This document shows positions 45,173-56,995 of a DNA stretch of 64,000 bases, piece by piece. The notes beneath the pieces are model-generated. The model was not told the origin of the DNA, searched no databases, and saw nothing but the letters and a program-made list of their open reading frames with translations. The DNA is from Xanthostigma xanthostigma (taxonomy: Eukaryota > Arthropoda > Insecta > Raphidioptera > Raphidiidae). The position numbers and the translations under genes are program-made. The stretch lies in the NCBI GenBank assembly GCA_963575645.1, contig OY754464.1:49094192-49158191 (forward strand). Direction: 5' to 3'. How positions within the stretch are numbered: position 1 is the first letter of the stretch; each line of letters opens with the position of its first letter.

Positions 45173-45517
45173 TCTAATATATAAAATTCTCGTGTCACAG
45201 TTTTCGTTGCCATACTCCTCCGAAACGGCTTGACCGATTTTGATGAAATTTTTTGTGCTTATCCGGTATCTATGAGAATCGGCCAACATCTATTTTTCAT
45301 CCCCCTAAATGTTAAGGGTAGTCCACCCCTAAATTTTTTTTCTTCCTTCCCCATTCGTTCTTTTGCACCGGGCACGACGGCGCAGCCGGAGTGCTCGACA
45401 TACACACATATACGTCCATGTATATTTTAAAATAAATAAAATAGATAGATAGATGTTCCAATTAAATTGTTTTATTATTTCACTTTATACGTAGCGAAGC
45501 ACGTACAGGGCCGCTAG
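45173..45517 (+). mobile_element. Complete non-autonomous Helitron
   Basis: Inserted between A and T: 5' TCTAATATATAAAATTCTCG, GTGTCACAG, then CTCCGAAACGGCTTGACCGA. The 3' end has a hairpin TACGTAGCGAAGCACGTA, then ACAGGGCCGCTAG and T. All the structural marks of a Helitron are present: 5' TC, 3' hairpin, CTAG and A/T target. 345 bp, non-coding. It sits 2 bp after the repeat ending at 45170 and 120 bp before the reductase exon. Confidence 0.85.
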
Positions 45518-45634
45518 TAATATAATAAATTTAAATGTAAATCGTCACTATAGGCTTAAACATCTTTGACATTTTTGATAGGTTTTTTCACATTATTTTT
45601 GGTAGTACCTAAATATTATATCGTTTATTTTTAG

Positions 45635-45866
45635 GAAATCTACTTGCTACCTACTTACATTTGATCATCTTAATTTCCAAAAGTTGGTCATTACCTCAAG
45701 GTGCTCCCACATCAGTATGTCGAACAATGACGCCATACCACGGAGGTGGTATACCACCTCAAACTGACACTACGCCTTTTATAGTATCTACGAATACTTT
45801 GCAGATAGGTCCGAATGAACGGTTGCGCGTAACGATCACTTCACCGCAAGGAAATCAATTTCAAGG
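45635..45866 (+). CDS. FRRS1: FRRS1 exon: signal-peptide core and first half of the Reeler domain
   Basis: Acceptor TTTTTAG at 45634, two leading bases of a split codon, hydrophobic NLLATYLHLIILI, then GAPTSVC, CRTMTPYHGG and PQTDTTPF, typical of Reeler domain starts. Donor GGGTATGT; it leaves two bases for the next exon. Confidence 0.88.
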
Positions 45867-48800
45867 GTATGTATAAGAAAATTAACGCTGGATTGTAGAA
45901 AACATTGTCAAAAATTTTGATTTGACAATGATCTTAGATTGTGATAATAAAATGACAGTTTTTTACATGTACCTAGGAACGGTCTAATGTTATGAAACTC
46001 CCTGTCATGTAGAATATTAGATTGTACTTACACACAAACAAATGATTTATCTACATATAGAAAAATACCGCTTATTATAAATTAAATTTTCATCAATATG
46101 TGTAGAAAAATATTGATCAGAAGTGGAAATGTGCAAAAACCTATAGTAAATATACGTAAATATGCACACTACGCAGTTAAAAAAAAATCGTTTCAATCGA
46201 TGAATAATTTTTTGAGCAGGATCTATTTAAAATTCTATTACGCTTTCCTGATATAGAATTATGTTTGGTCACAATCTAAGGTCATTGTCAAATATGATTT
46301 TCTGACAATATTTTCTAAAACCCAGCATCAATGTCTAGTATTAATATACTGATCATATTATCGGTAGTTTGTTTTTGAGAACAGTTTTATTAACACATAG
46401 TGAAATTCGGGACGTGTATTGCTAAAGGATGTTGGGGGGGATATTCCTCAGCAGTAGTGAAGGCCGGAAAAACGTTTTGGAATATATTTTAATCATCTTA
46501 GAGCCCTGGAAATAAAAGATAAAATAAGTAACATGCAAAATCTAGCCAAATTCATATTTTTTTTGTTTGAGGATGACTCTGGAACTCATTTGGATCTAAT
46601 TAATGAAACAACAGAAGAAAACATTGTCTCTCAATTTATTGAGACTTGATGTAATAAAATTATTTTAGATTTCTACTTCAAGCGCGGTCTGACGGCAGCG
46701 AGCAACCAATTGGAAGATTTACAGAATGGCCGTCGCAAGGTGTTAAAGTTTTAAAATGTGGTGCGCCTGAAGATGCTGTCACACACGCAAATACACAGAA
46801 GAAAAAATCGTTAGAATTTGAATGGGAAGCACCAGCTGAATTTTTAGGTCGCGTTATTTTCAAGTAAGTGTATTTTATCATTCACATATACCTTATCAAA
46901 ATTAATGCAAACTCGATTTTTATTTTCCCTGCTATATATTTTAGTGTTTAAAGAGGGAGCATGTTTTGTTTTCTGACGAAACCAAGGTAAGTTAGAAACC
47001 ATCGGATGATCGTGAACAAAAATGGCTAATGGCTGAAGAAAAATTTGCTGTCTGCATTATCTCTGTAGTTCTGTGTGGTGGGCGTCGAAGTAATATACTC
47101 CTCAGAATACCAAATGGTTAACTTGCAAAGAGATTTCAGGTAGCAAATCATTTCCAAGTCTTCATCATACTTGTTCACGAGTATCTCTAGTGATTGCAAA
47201 GCTCACCTTGGTTTCATTAGAAAAAAAATGTGCTTTCAATTCAATTATTACTTCAATATTAAAAATATAAGTGGTGTGTTAATTTTGATTAGTAGAGTGC
47301 ATTTTTTGTTTTAAAAATACATATTTAAATCTGAACTGTTTTAACGTCGTACTTTTATACGGGATAATACCATTTCAACTTCGCAGTTAGGGGACAATCA
47401 TTAAGATTACATTTCACAGTTTTATTGTATATTTTCATTTTGTGGTCACCGGAGACCAGAAAACATTTTTGGAAAAAGTTTGTTCGTCTGTTTGTTGGTC
47501 TGCTTGTCTATGAGCACAATACAAGCTCAAAACAGCTAAAGGGATCGAAACCAAATTTTGGTAGGATATTTGACATAATATAAATAGGACTTATCTATTG
47601 TATTTAAGAAAAATTGTCAGTTGCATGAAGAAATAAATGTCGCCCCCCATCTCACGTGAAGACGTAAGTGGCATATAAGCCACCGAGCAAGACTCCCTTT
47701 AAGCCTTGACTTTCTTCTCATAAAGTGGCGTAACTGTTAAGTAAATAGCAGATACGTCTACGTGAGATGAGGATGATTTGTGATAGCGTTTTTTTTCTAG
47801 TTCCACTGTAGCTCAAGATTATTCAACATTTTGGGTTGGCGTTGAATCAACAGTAGTAGAAGTGGTCAATCGTGGATCTAAATATACACCTAGTTTAGCT
47901 GTAACACCTTTAAAGCCAACTGTAGTGACAACGACACCCAATTTAAATTTTGAAAACAATGTTGAAGTTGCGAAAAAAACGTCCAGTGCGTTTTACAACG
48001 GTTGTAATATAAACAAGAGTTGTTTTGGATTTCCTGCTGGATGTATTAATACAAAAAATTGTAAAATGGCGGTTGCAAGCATTGTCAGAGGTGAACAATA
48101 CGAATTTGAATTGAATGCCATGAATGATGCTGCTTATGTTGCTGTTGGGTTGTCTACTGACGATAAAATGGGAGACGACAGTGTAATTGAATGTGTCCGC
48201 GAGCAAAGCGGCGTTAAAGCATATTTATCCCATACTAATTCTAGGCCAAATTTGGATGCAATTCGTTTACCTAGCAAGGTATGTAAATGAAATTATTTTA
48301 ATTTAATTTTGAGTCACCGTGTTTTCACAGGGAAATATAGTTGCGAATCTTCTGGAGCTCATAAGGAGATCCAGATTATTAGAAGACTAACTCCAGTGAA
48401 AGGGTGTTCTAGGGCCACCCGTAATTTATTTATTCATTATCATTTATTGAGTCACCATGTACAATGGGACCGTCCCACGTATTAGAATTTGATAATTTAG
48501 AACAGTGCATGTAAAAATAATGTAAACCAACTTTTTCTTTCTATATTATACTTCTTCCTAATTACTAACAAGAATAAAAAGTCAATATATAGGTATAACT
48601 CTGAGCATAAACCGTCATTTATATTGACGTAGAAGACAGTCACGTTTCTTTATCTATAGAAAAATATGTATATAAATTATCTTCTTCGTAGTTTGCTTTC
48701 AGCTCGACAGAATAGAAAAAACTGTCAAAAAAATTCCAAAAAGTTGTTTCTTAATCTATTTGTAATGCATATTGCAACAAAACAAAAATGTAGAGCGGCC

Positions 48801-51800
48801 CCATTCGTTATGCACAAACTTAAATTTTATAATAGTGTTGAGTCATCAAATAGAAAGTTTTCAAAAATATCCTGTATTTACTGTGTTTTCAGTTTCAGAA
48901 TTACATAAACCTTCTGAATAGCAGTTTTGTTGATGGTGAGATTTATTGCAGAGTAAGCCGAGATGCGAGATCAACAGTTCGTGGGAATAAATATGATTTG
49001 ATAAATGATAAATTCTATCTGTTGCTGGCTTCAGGGTCATCAGTTCAGGGTAAGTAACATATAAAAAATTAAATAAGGATTTCTGTGGTAATGTTCCCAC
49101 ACTCATCATTATCTAAGATTATCAGCGTCTTAATAGATATTCGAAATAAAAAAAAGAATACTTTTACTAGGACTAATAGAATTATTTTATATACATACAC
49201 CCGTTAATCTTTGAACCCAATTAAAAACTTTATTATACTTACCATAAAACTATAAAAAAATATTTGAATCCAAAAAGCTATTGTTTCATTTTAAAATTTC
49301 TGTAGGAGTAATTTTTATTTATTTTTTATCAGGACAAAAAGTAAATTTCCACGACATCGGCTATCTAGCGTCCAGTGAAAGTAAGTCATTGGCAGATACG
49401 TCAGGATTTACTCCAGCTTCTAAAATATTATTGCGCCTGCATGGAGCTTTCATGCTGGTTGCATGGATTGGTACAGCTTCTCTTGGTATCCTCATTGCAA
49501 GATATTTTCGACAAACTTGGGTTGGAACGCAGCTGTGCGGAAAAGATCATTGGTTTGCTGTAAGTATTGAAGTAGAAATATATTCCAGAAAAGCGCGATA
49601 TACATAATACATACAGTGACGTGACGACTTATGTAAATCTTTGGGGAGGAGCAAAAAAAGTTAAATAGTGTTTTATAGTTACGTTATATTACTAATTGAA
49701 AGGCGTTCTGATTTAACTGCTCATTGATCGGAAATATTTTAACAATAGTAAGCAAGCAATTTCGGTGATGACGGCTATTTTAAAAATTACCTTTCTCGGA
49801 CGGGGAGGCTTGTAGCCGGCGCATATTAAAATATAATGTTCTTTCTAGTGGCATCGTTTATTAATGGTGTTGACATGGACGTTGACTCTAGCTGGTTTTA
49901 TCATAATATTCGTAGAACTTAGAGACTGGTCGTCCGAACAAAATCCACATGCGATTTTAGGAGTCATCACTACCGTAATTTGTTTCTTTCAACCAATCGG
50001 TGCTCTTCTTAGGCCACATCCAGGAAGTCCTAGAAGACCGTTATTTAACTGGATTCATTGGCTTGGAGGAAATAGTGCACATATTATAGCAAGTAAGTGA
50101 ATTTTATTTTTTTAATACTTCATCCTTTTACATTTGAGGACGAAAGTGGACTTTTACTTTTTAAGGAGGTTGATCCGTTACAGTCCCAATCAAAAGTAAG
50201 TCGAATTCTAAATGGGAACTTTTATAGTTTATAAGTCGATGAAAATTCAGTTGAAAATTCAGTTAAAATCGGTTAATCTGTCAAGGATAAAAGTTCATAA
50301 TCGAAAAGTGCTAAGGTTTAATAATTTTTTTTATTGATTAAAAGTCTCCTAATTAAATTGGAAAAAATATTAAAATATGTCTAAGCCATCGATGCTTTAC
50401 ATAGATAGTTTTCGGAACTGCTGACATTATTTGGTTATTTGCAAAAAATTAAAATGAACAGTTTGCATGCTAGCTTGACATATTTTCCATAAGACTACAT
50501 GTAAAAGTTTTTTTTAATTTTTAACTTTATAAATCTCCTAATGATTTTGTCAAAAAAAAAAACTATTAAAAAAACTTTATTTCAGATTTTTTTTATTATC
50601 TTCGTAAAACGGCTCAACCTCCTTAATGAAATTCTCGCGTGCATAGGTCTTTTTTTCATCCCTTGTGAAATTCTTTGCGCGTCGAAAGTAAGCGATACTG
50701 ACGCCATCCTGCGCGATGATTGTAAACTGTATCTGACAGTTCTCCAATAAATATCGAACCGTGACCTTCGCATTACTAGCATGACGCTCTAACAAGCTGA
50801 GCTAAGCAGCCAGCTCATGGCCAGTTCGTACTCCAATTAATACCTCATAGAAAGTACGTCACTCATTTGTGTAACACATTTGTGTCACTCTTAAATTTCG
50901 TTCCATTAATTTTACACGAGGTATCGCATAAGAAGTTCCACTTAAAAACTCATACATTATTAATTTTCTTTACTTTTATAGTTATAACAATTTTCTTCGC
51001 TGTGAAATTAAATAAGGCCGAACTTCCTGAATGGATGGATTGGATATTAGTGGGTTTCGTTACGTTCCACGTTTTAATGCATTTGGTGTTATCGGTAAGT
51101 CAATTTAAAAATTTACATAACTATCATAATATACTGAATTTAAATTATTTTCTAATCAGTAATAATGTTAATTTCATTTGTTTTCAACTCCTAACAAGTT
51201 ACATATTTTTATCGATAAGCTAATTTTTTTATATGTTTCTAACCAGCATTATAATTTATAGACGCTAATGACCTTAATTGTCGAGCGTCTATAATTTATA
51301 ATCTGTTAGACCTACAGTATGTTCTATAATAAAAAAATTAATAACTTTTGACTGTTCCTGCATATTATGAAAAAATTGTTATCATATAGTCAGCGCCGTA
51401 TCTAGAGGCGCCCGAAACAAATGGGCGTCGAATGGCATATTAAAATATAGGTATATTATTGCAAAATACAGATAGGTCTTTGTAGGATGGGCGTGAACAG
51501 ATTTTCTAAATTTTTCGAGATTGTTGACTGCACTCAACACTTATAGCTCACCTAACAGGAGGAGGAAAACTAAGTACATTAATTTCAGACCTAATCAATT
51601 TCGAATTTAAATCTCTAACCACTTCAACTGGGCTAAAATTTCCTACAGCGTATTTAAAAGTCATTTGTTAAAATTAAGCTGTTTCTTTTTAATTATTACT
51701 AGTGCTAGTTCTGCCCTTTGTGAATTTGATGACTTGAGGGGACGGCAAGCCGTTCTTCCTTTAGAGGCTTCAGGGCAGAATATGATCACAAGCTAAGGCC

Positions 51801-53249
51801 GTTGTTGAAATAAAAAAAAAAAAAATTCTGATAATGTGTGACTATTATTTTTTACAAAGGCGAAACATTTTGCCCTTAATTGTACTTATTTTGTTCTTGC
51901 TTTCAGATTTTCAGTTGTTCATCAGATCGCTCCGCTGGACATCGGGTATCATCTTTTCCCATGAAGGAATTGAACAATTCTGGAAGAAGTTCGGTAATTG
52001 GAGAGACGCGTTTAGATGCTCCTGTAAGTTATTTTTCTTTATATAAATTAAGGTTAGATTGCGATCTATGAATGATAGACGCTAGACGAGAAAACAAAAA
52101 ATCCGATCACATTGTCGAAGTAAAACTCCCTCATTCACTCACTGGTTTATTTTTCCGCCCCCTCGCATTCACATATACTAAAAACCATGCAAACTTTTAG
52201 GGTAGTTCCACTCTTTACTATAAAAAACAATGTGATACAAGCGACATAGCTTTTAAGCTCGAAAAGGGTGTGCTTTTCCATTGTTTCATTGCTTTGTCGC
52301 TTCATAAGCAAACCGTGTTGTAATGTCAATAATCATGACAACTCCTTAAATTTTGGTAACTTTTTTGCTTTGAGACCCGTCCTATCACCAGGAGCACTGC
52401 AGCATCTAGGGCTTATTGTGCTACCTTCTAATCTCTTACATAACTCGATCCTGTATGTTTGTTCTTTTTACTAGCTTGCATAGACCGTGGACTGAGTGGT
52501 TGATATGTCTTCTGGATCCATTATTGATTGTCCATAAATTACATGCCTTCTGCGATTCATAAGCTTGTGTTCGCACTTTAAATCACTCTTAAAGAGTCTG
52601 ATTCTTTGTTGGTGTCCTTTCACGATATAATGTCCTGTTAGGAGGTCTACCACTAGACGAAGATTGTTTCTACTAAGTTGTAGTACTTCTTGCTACGTTA
52701 CTATAGGGCAATTTATTGGAACAGAGAAAAATCCTTTCTATTATTTTATCGAAAAATGTCTGTAGAATTGTAATTTTTTTAATCTTTAATTTTACCATTG
52801 CACTTGTGACATTTTCACACTTTTTTTTAGAGTCAAAAATAAACATCTTTTCTGAATTTCCATTCTATTCTATTCTATTGTATTGTTCTTTTCTGCACTT
52901 TGTCCCTAAAGCAGTTCCACTTAAAAAAAAATGTAGTGTAAAGGCTGAAATTTGTACTCGCGTCTATAGATAATCATTTAGCAGACAACTGCGTCCAATA
53001 TTGGTGAAACAGCACGTAATACTCGAGGACCAAATTTGAGAGATGCTTAAAAACAATAAAACTGTATTTTGAGTAATTTTTTTTCGTGATCTTAAAAATG
53101 TTTTTAAATTTTTATGATTTTTTTTATTTCAGAATTCCTGCTACAGAAAATTTTTGCTTACAATTTATACGTTAGTAGTTACAATAATTGTTGTAATATT
53201 AGTACTTATCGTTGTTTTGGCTCCGATTGAAGAAGTATGGGACGTATGA
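45635..53249 (+). CDS. FRRS1: Ferric-chelate reductase 1-like protein (Reeler-DOMON-cytochrome b561), nine exons
   Basis: Exons 45635-45866, 46669-46863, 47801-48278, 48893-49049, 49333-49559, 49849-50092, 50982-51094, 51907-52023 and 53133-53249. Every junction is GT/AG, phases agree throughout, and the joined frame gives about 626 residues, close to known FRRS1/SDR2 proteins. In order: a hydrophobic N-terminus (probable signal peptide), a Reeler domain (GAPTSVC to QDYSTFWVGV), a DOMON domain in the third to fifth exons, and a cytochrome b561 transmembrane core with histidines in LRLHG, WHRLL, NPHAI and NWIHW that should bind two b haems. A final membrane segment (LVVTIIVVILVLIVVL) sits near the C-terminus. 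The family moves electrons across membranes and reduces ferric chelates; ascorbate as donor is likely but not shown here. No frame break is seen. The exon with the start codon is not certain (candidate 16236-16257). Fly homologue: CG8399. Confidence 0.93.
46669..46863 (+). CDS. FRRS1: FRRS1 exon: second half of the Reeler domain
   Basis: Encodes FLLQARSDGSEQPIGRF, then VLKCG, LEFEWEAPAEFLGRVIF. The LQAR and FxWxAP features are Reeler signatures. Donor CAAGTAAGT; it leaves two bases. Confidence 0.9.
46943..47105 (+). pseudogene. Tc1-like transposase remnant in an intron
   Basis: A short frame reads EHVLFSDETKVS, the region around the second catalytic aspartate in Tc1-type transposases. It breaks up immediately afterwards. 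No terminal repeats found nearby. Confidence 0.4.
47801..48278 (+). CDS. FRRS1: FRRS1 exon: end of Reeler, linker and start of DOMON
   Basis: The largest exon. STVAQDYSTFWVGVES closes the Reeler domain. A Thr/Pro-rich linker follows, then CFGFPAGC and ELNAMNDAAYVAVGLS starting the DOMON domain, with MGDDSVIEC, as expected for this haem- or sugar-binding fold. Donor AAGGTATGT, phase 0. Confidence 0.93.
48893..49049 (+). CDS. FRRS1: FRRS1 exon: middle of DOMON
   Basis: Acceptor TGTTTTCAG. A second AG six bases on (48897-48898) would also keep frame, so the exon could start at 48899 and lose two residues. Encodes NSSFVDGEIYCRVSRDAR and FYLLLASGS, the last DOMON strands. Confidence 0.88.
49333..49559 (+). 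CDS. FRRS1: FRRS1 exon: end of DOMON and first b561 helix
   Basis: Begins with two bases completing a glycine. GQKVNFHDIGYLAS closes DOMON, then a helix with LRLHGAFMLVAW carries the first haem histidine. Ends GKDHWFA before GTAAGT. Confidence 0.92.
49849..50092 (+). CDS. FRRS1: FRRS1 exon: central cytochrome b561 helices
   Basis: WHRLLMVLTW, NPHAILGVITTVICFFQPIG, LRPHPGSPRRPLFNWIHWLGG. It contains three of the four expected haem histidines and the loop RPHPGSPRR typical of the family. It leaves one base. Confidence 0.94.
50585..50811 (-). mobile_element. tRNA-Ile-derived SINE in an FRRS1 intron
   Basis: Minus strand: a tRNA-like head (50811 to about 50739) with GGCTGCTTAGCTCAG, TTAGAGCGTCATGCTA and GCGAAGGTCACGGTTCGAT, closely following tRNA-Ile(AAT) but with AGT in the anticodon position. 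A non-tRNA body of about 130 bp and an A-rich tail (ending at about 50585) follow. The A and B boxes are recognisable, so Pol III transcription is possible. Confidence 0.7.
50982..51094 (+). CDS. FRRS1: FRRS1 exon: late b561 helices
   Basis: Two bases complete an isoleucine, then ITIFFAVKLNKAELPEWMDW, VGFVTFHVLMHLVLS. Donor TCGGTAAGT, phase 0. Confidence 0.88.
51251..51300. repeat. ATAGACGCT mini-palindrome, best copy
   Basis: TATAGACGCT and AGCGTCTATA are inverted around a spacer of about 25 bp. Related copies at about 31645, 40861 (split by a hAT MITE) and 55451. Confidence 0.65.
51907..52023 (+). CDS. FRRS1: FRRS1 exon: hydrophilic segment before the last helix
   Basis: Ser-rich and polar: SCSSDRSAGHRVSSFPMKEL, then ETRLDAP. 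Good acceptor (TGCTTTCAG) and donor (CCTGTAAGT), phase 0 at both ends. It could be alternatively skipped without breaking frame. Confidence 0.8.
53133..53249 (+). CDS. FRRS1: FRRS1 terminal exon: C-terminal membrane helix
   Basis: NSCYRKFLLTIYTLVV, then a hydrophobic run and LAPIEEVWDV, stop TGA at 53247-53249. Confidence 0.9.
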   Translation, partial: NSCYRKFLLTIYTLVVTIIVVILVLIVVLAPIEEVWDV

Positions 53250-53584
53250 AAATAAAAACACGTGAGATTTTGTAAGTATTCAAAATATTTTAGTAACAGG
53301 GTACTTTATTATAAAGATAATACAGAGATATCGATAAAGTACGTAGTTCTAATTATCAAGGAGGTTCAATAGTTGTGAGAGTAAATATGGGCATTCGTAC
53401 TGAAATTAAACCATTAAACGGTCGTAGAGTGGTATCGCTTAGAGAAAATAGTAGCAAGATGACGAATCTGCGTAGTAAGAAACGTGGGAGAAGTGATCAG
53501 TAGCGGCGTAATTTCAGGAGCAATCATAGACAGTATCTGTAATGTCGACGGTGCGACTAGTGACGAATAACTAAATGATCCAAG

Positions 53585-53746
53585 TGTGTAGGCTTTCACG
53601 GCCGGTGTTCCAAATATTCTTGGTTTCCGGACTTGTAGGCCGTGGTTCATTGGTATTAATGTCTACCGCAGTTGTAGACGAAATGTCAGGTATAAATATC
53701 AATGTACCACGGTCTACAAGCCCGGAAACCAAGAATATTTGGAACC
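53585..53746. mobile_element. Inverted Penelope-like terminal fragments in the FRRS1 3' region
   Basis: The arms at 53608-53646 and 53706-53744 are inverted copies (TTCCAAATATTCTTGGTTTC, TTGTAGGCCGTGGT). Between them GTCTACCGCAGTTGTAGAC forms a stem followed by GAAATGTCAGGTATAAA, resembling the 'GAAACGTCAGGAATAAA' motif of Penelope-like ends. The 133-codon frame across it is shaped by the inverted arms and is not taken as a gene. Confidence 0.5.
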
Positions 53747-53982
53747 AAATGATCATATTCATAAGACTACCCTTTGTTGGAAACATAAATTCGTCCAACT
53801 CGAAACTCGTTTTGCGCAGAAATGACGCTATTATCGTCTCTAAGAGATATTACTTTACACATGTTCTATGTGCAGTTCGGGGAATTTTCAAACCTATTAA
53901 GGAAAGATTTTACCAAATTATATTATTGATATCATTGTATATTCGTAAACGTAATGTCAATGAAAATATTATTTAAGTCTTC

Positions 53983-53988
53983 AATAAA
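53983..53988 (+). promoter_or_regulatory. Possible polyadenylation signal for FRRS1
   Basis: AATAAA 734 bases after the stop. Another AATAAA lies near 54370, so the 3'UTR end is not certain. Confidence 0.4.
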
Positions 53989-54539
53989 CTTAGAAGTATT
54001 TTGTGACTTACTTGCTTTCTTTTTTTCAACAGTCTCTGACGGCCTGCTATAAAGGAAAAATTAATAGTCGATGAAGGAACTCCAACCCGAAATTCCAATT
54101 TGACGCCGGATGCTTCTTCAACAGAAATTAATTTTATTCCTATAAATTATGCACTCAACAGATACGTAAAACACGACAAGCGAGAGCCTTTATATTAACA
54201 GGGTCTAGCACTTTATCAAAATGTTATTAGGTACCTATTTTTATTTGTTACAGGTAAGATTATTGGTTGACAACGAATATTTTATTAAGAGACGTATTTA
54301 AATAATTTTATTCTGAGTTGTAAATTATATAATTTGAAATTTTTCATATTTTTATATATTTTTTTTGAAAAATAAACGTTAATTGAATATACTTTTTATT
54401 GTATTGTAATTTCTATCTGTTATGACGAAATTAATTTCTATGAAGAATCATTAAAAAAAAAATTCCAGCCAATTGGGAGACGAGACCATTCCAACTTCAG
54501 AAATGTTGACGTTTGACATATAATAATAAAGAAAATAAA

Positions 54540-54790
54540 ATTTCTGTTCACGTGAGCGGTGACGCGGGTAACGGCTAGTATTTTCCCCAAATTTTTTTAC
54601 AAAGCTTTAGTGTAAAATAGAATAATAAACCGTTATGAAAAGTATACCATTATGACAAAAATACAATGTTTTAGCATACTTATATCTCTTCTGCGCATGC
54701 GCCGATTTTCCCCAAAAACAATAGAGCTTTTCATATTTGCATACCAAACGTACTCCCAAAATTTGGTTTCAATCCGCTCATCCGTTTGAC
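54540..54790. repeat. Helitron-like end and single inverted satellite unit
   Basis: TGACGCGGGTAACGGCTAG at 54559-54577 resembles a Helitron 3' end. 54605-54740 is one inverted GCGCATGCGC satellite unit followed by a family A segment (CCAAAATTTGGTTTCAATCC). Confidence 0.55.
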
Positions 54791-55450
54791 CTGTATGGTG
54801 TTTACAGACACACAAACTTTCCAAAAATATGTTTTTGGATTCGGGGAACCTCTAAGCGAAAAGATATTGTAAACTTTTGACCTAAATAAGTACAATTTCG
54901 CATTTGTGGTGTTGGAATGGTAATTAGAAGTCAGGTCATATTAGAACAGTTGCCAGGATGGGGTACTTGCCTCCTCTATTGAGTAGAAATAATAAAAGGC
55001 ATTGGGAAAATCTTAAACAGGTTCTCGAAGGCTGACCTATAAATCTGTTCTATAACACTTCTCGGGTCTGAATGAATTCGTTTGAAATAATAACAAAATT
55101 TGCGAGAAGATAAATTTTAGTCCACTCCTCACTGAAAACCAGGAAAGCTCGTGTAATAGGATTTAAATTAAAAAAAAGTTCCACTATTTAAATGAGGTCA
55201 CTCAAAACTATAGTTTTTTTCTGATGTTAGAAAAAAATATGATTATTTTTTTTTATTTCTAGCTCTCGAGTTTCAGCCCTTTTATATATTATGTTAAACT
55301 CAACAACTAAAAAAATCACAATAGAAAATTGTCGCTGCAAAGTTTTTAAGCAACTTAACTCCTCACCATTTTCTCCCCAGATTCCATATTATTTTTTTTT
55401 TTAATTGCCGATTGATTCAGGAACGGCAAACAGTTCATATGAAAGCTAGA

Positions 55451-55494
55451 TTGTAGATTATAGACGCTCAACAGCTGAGGTCATCAGCGTCTAC
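55451..55494. repeat. ATAGACGCT mini-palindrome, further copy
   Basis: TATAGACGCTCAACAGCTGA then GGTCATCAGCGTCTA, preceded by TAGATTGTAGAT as in the copy at 40861. Confidence 0.6.
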
Positions 55495-55928
55495 TTATGT
55501 GTGTTTTAAAGAATCAGCATACACAAACCGATCAATATGGCGTAGTTACAAGTGTGCTTGGCGTTGCAATGCACCGGGCCCCCAAAAATTAGGGGATCCT
55601 CGGACTTCTAATTGAACTAGCTAAAAATTTTAACAAAAAAAAAACGTTCATTTTATGCAAAAAAAGGTTATTCAATGTCGCGGATGCTTATATTTCAAAG
55701 GCAGGCTGTTAAAAGGTCATTCGTCTTTGCGCATGTTGATGTTTCATATTTCATATAAGAAATACTAAAAAAAGTCTCGTTTTTTGTTTCTTTTTTTGCA
55801 CCAGGGCCTTTGGTTAGCCTTTGGTACGCCTCTGAAACCGATTAGTGTGAACTCGGGTTCCTAGGAAAGCTGATTCCCAAAAAAAAATTGAAAAGAAGTT
55901 TGACAATTGACCCTGCAGGCCATTCCTG

Positions 55929-56485
55929 AAACTTCCCGCTATTTTCGAGTTCAAAACGCTCAAAAATATATAAAATATAGCTAGAAGTTATTTTTTTAGC
56001 TCTTCGAGCTCAAAAAGAAAACACAAATGAACCGATTTTGATGCGGTTTACGGAAATCGACGCAGTTTGTTAAGGAAAAGAGCGGATTAGATTTTGGAAT
56101 TAATCGGTTAAGTAATTTAGAAAATATTATAAAAAAACAAATTTCTAATTTTTTTTTAAACTTGTATTTTTGAGATTTCTCAAAATTTATTGGGCCGAAT
56201 CATTCCAAATTGTCAAGAAATCTAATTTCAGCAAGGTAACGTCATATGCCGCAAACCGCGTTTCAATCGGACACTCAAAAGATATGAGAGGTTTAGATAC
56301 ATACACACACACCAACACACCAACATACAGCTCTACGGACATCATTGCCAAAATAGTCAGAATAGCTTCCCAGGACCTTAAAAGGTTGACATCTAATGGA
56401 AACTCGATTTTGAAAACCGGGGTGAAAACAATAACTTCCCGATTTTTTTGAAAAAAAAATTGATTTTTTTTATAGCGGGAATTTA
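55929..56485. mobile_element. TIR repeat family G, copy 2 (short form)
   Basis: Same ends (AACTTCCCGCTAT and ATAGCGGGAA) and interior blocks as 26834-27832, but with one internal unit instead of four. Confidence 0.7.
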
Positions 56486-56995
56486 AAAATAAAAATTAAT
56501 AATAACCAATTTGTGTACCAATCCATTGAAAAAAGCCTCTTCGTTGTTTGTCCTGAACTCAAGCAGTGCAACAGAACGTGTGAACCTTTGAAATCCTAGC
56601 CTCAATACACTTCTGAGAGCATGTAATATTTTATAACCCTCTATTTATTTCCACAAGCCGCGCCACGTGTCCTAATCTATCAGCAGGCCTATTGGATCAT
56701 AATATTATGTACCTAATTTTTATTCTATTTAGGCACGTGCGGTGATACAGAACAGTAAAATCCCGCATAATAAAATACTGATTGTCCGAAGCAATGCACA
56801 TGGACTGACTATGATGAGAAAAATTCGAGGATTTAAGCGGGAAGTGTCATTTACAAAAATAATATCAATTACAATCTCTCTGAAATATATTTAACAAATT
56901 CCGCTACTTACAAAAAAATGCAGTTATATTCGGCTTCGCACGGGTGCAAAATTAATATATAAATAAAATTATTGACCAATTTTTCAGACAATATA

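Noticed and set aside
48666..48908. 80-codon ORF in a reductase intron
   Set aside because: No family features and it runs through the acceptor of the next exon in another frame.
50577..50795. Overlapping minus-strand ORFs of 66-72 codons
   Set aside because: They translate the tRNA-derived SINE.
53575..53976. 133-codon plus-strand ORF after the reductase gene
   Set aside because: Largely built on inverted Penelope-like arms; the same sequence is read in both directions.
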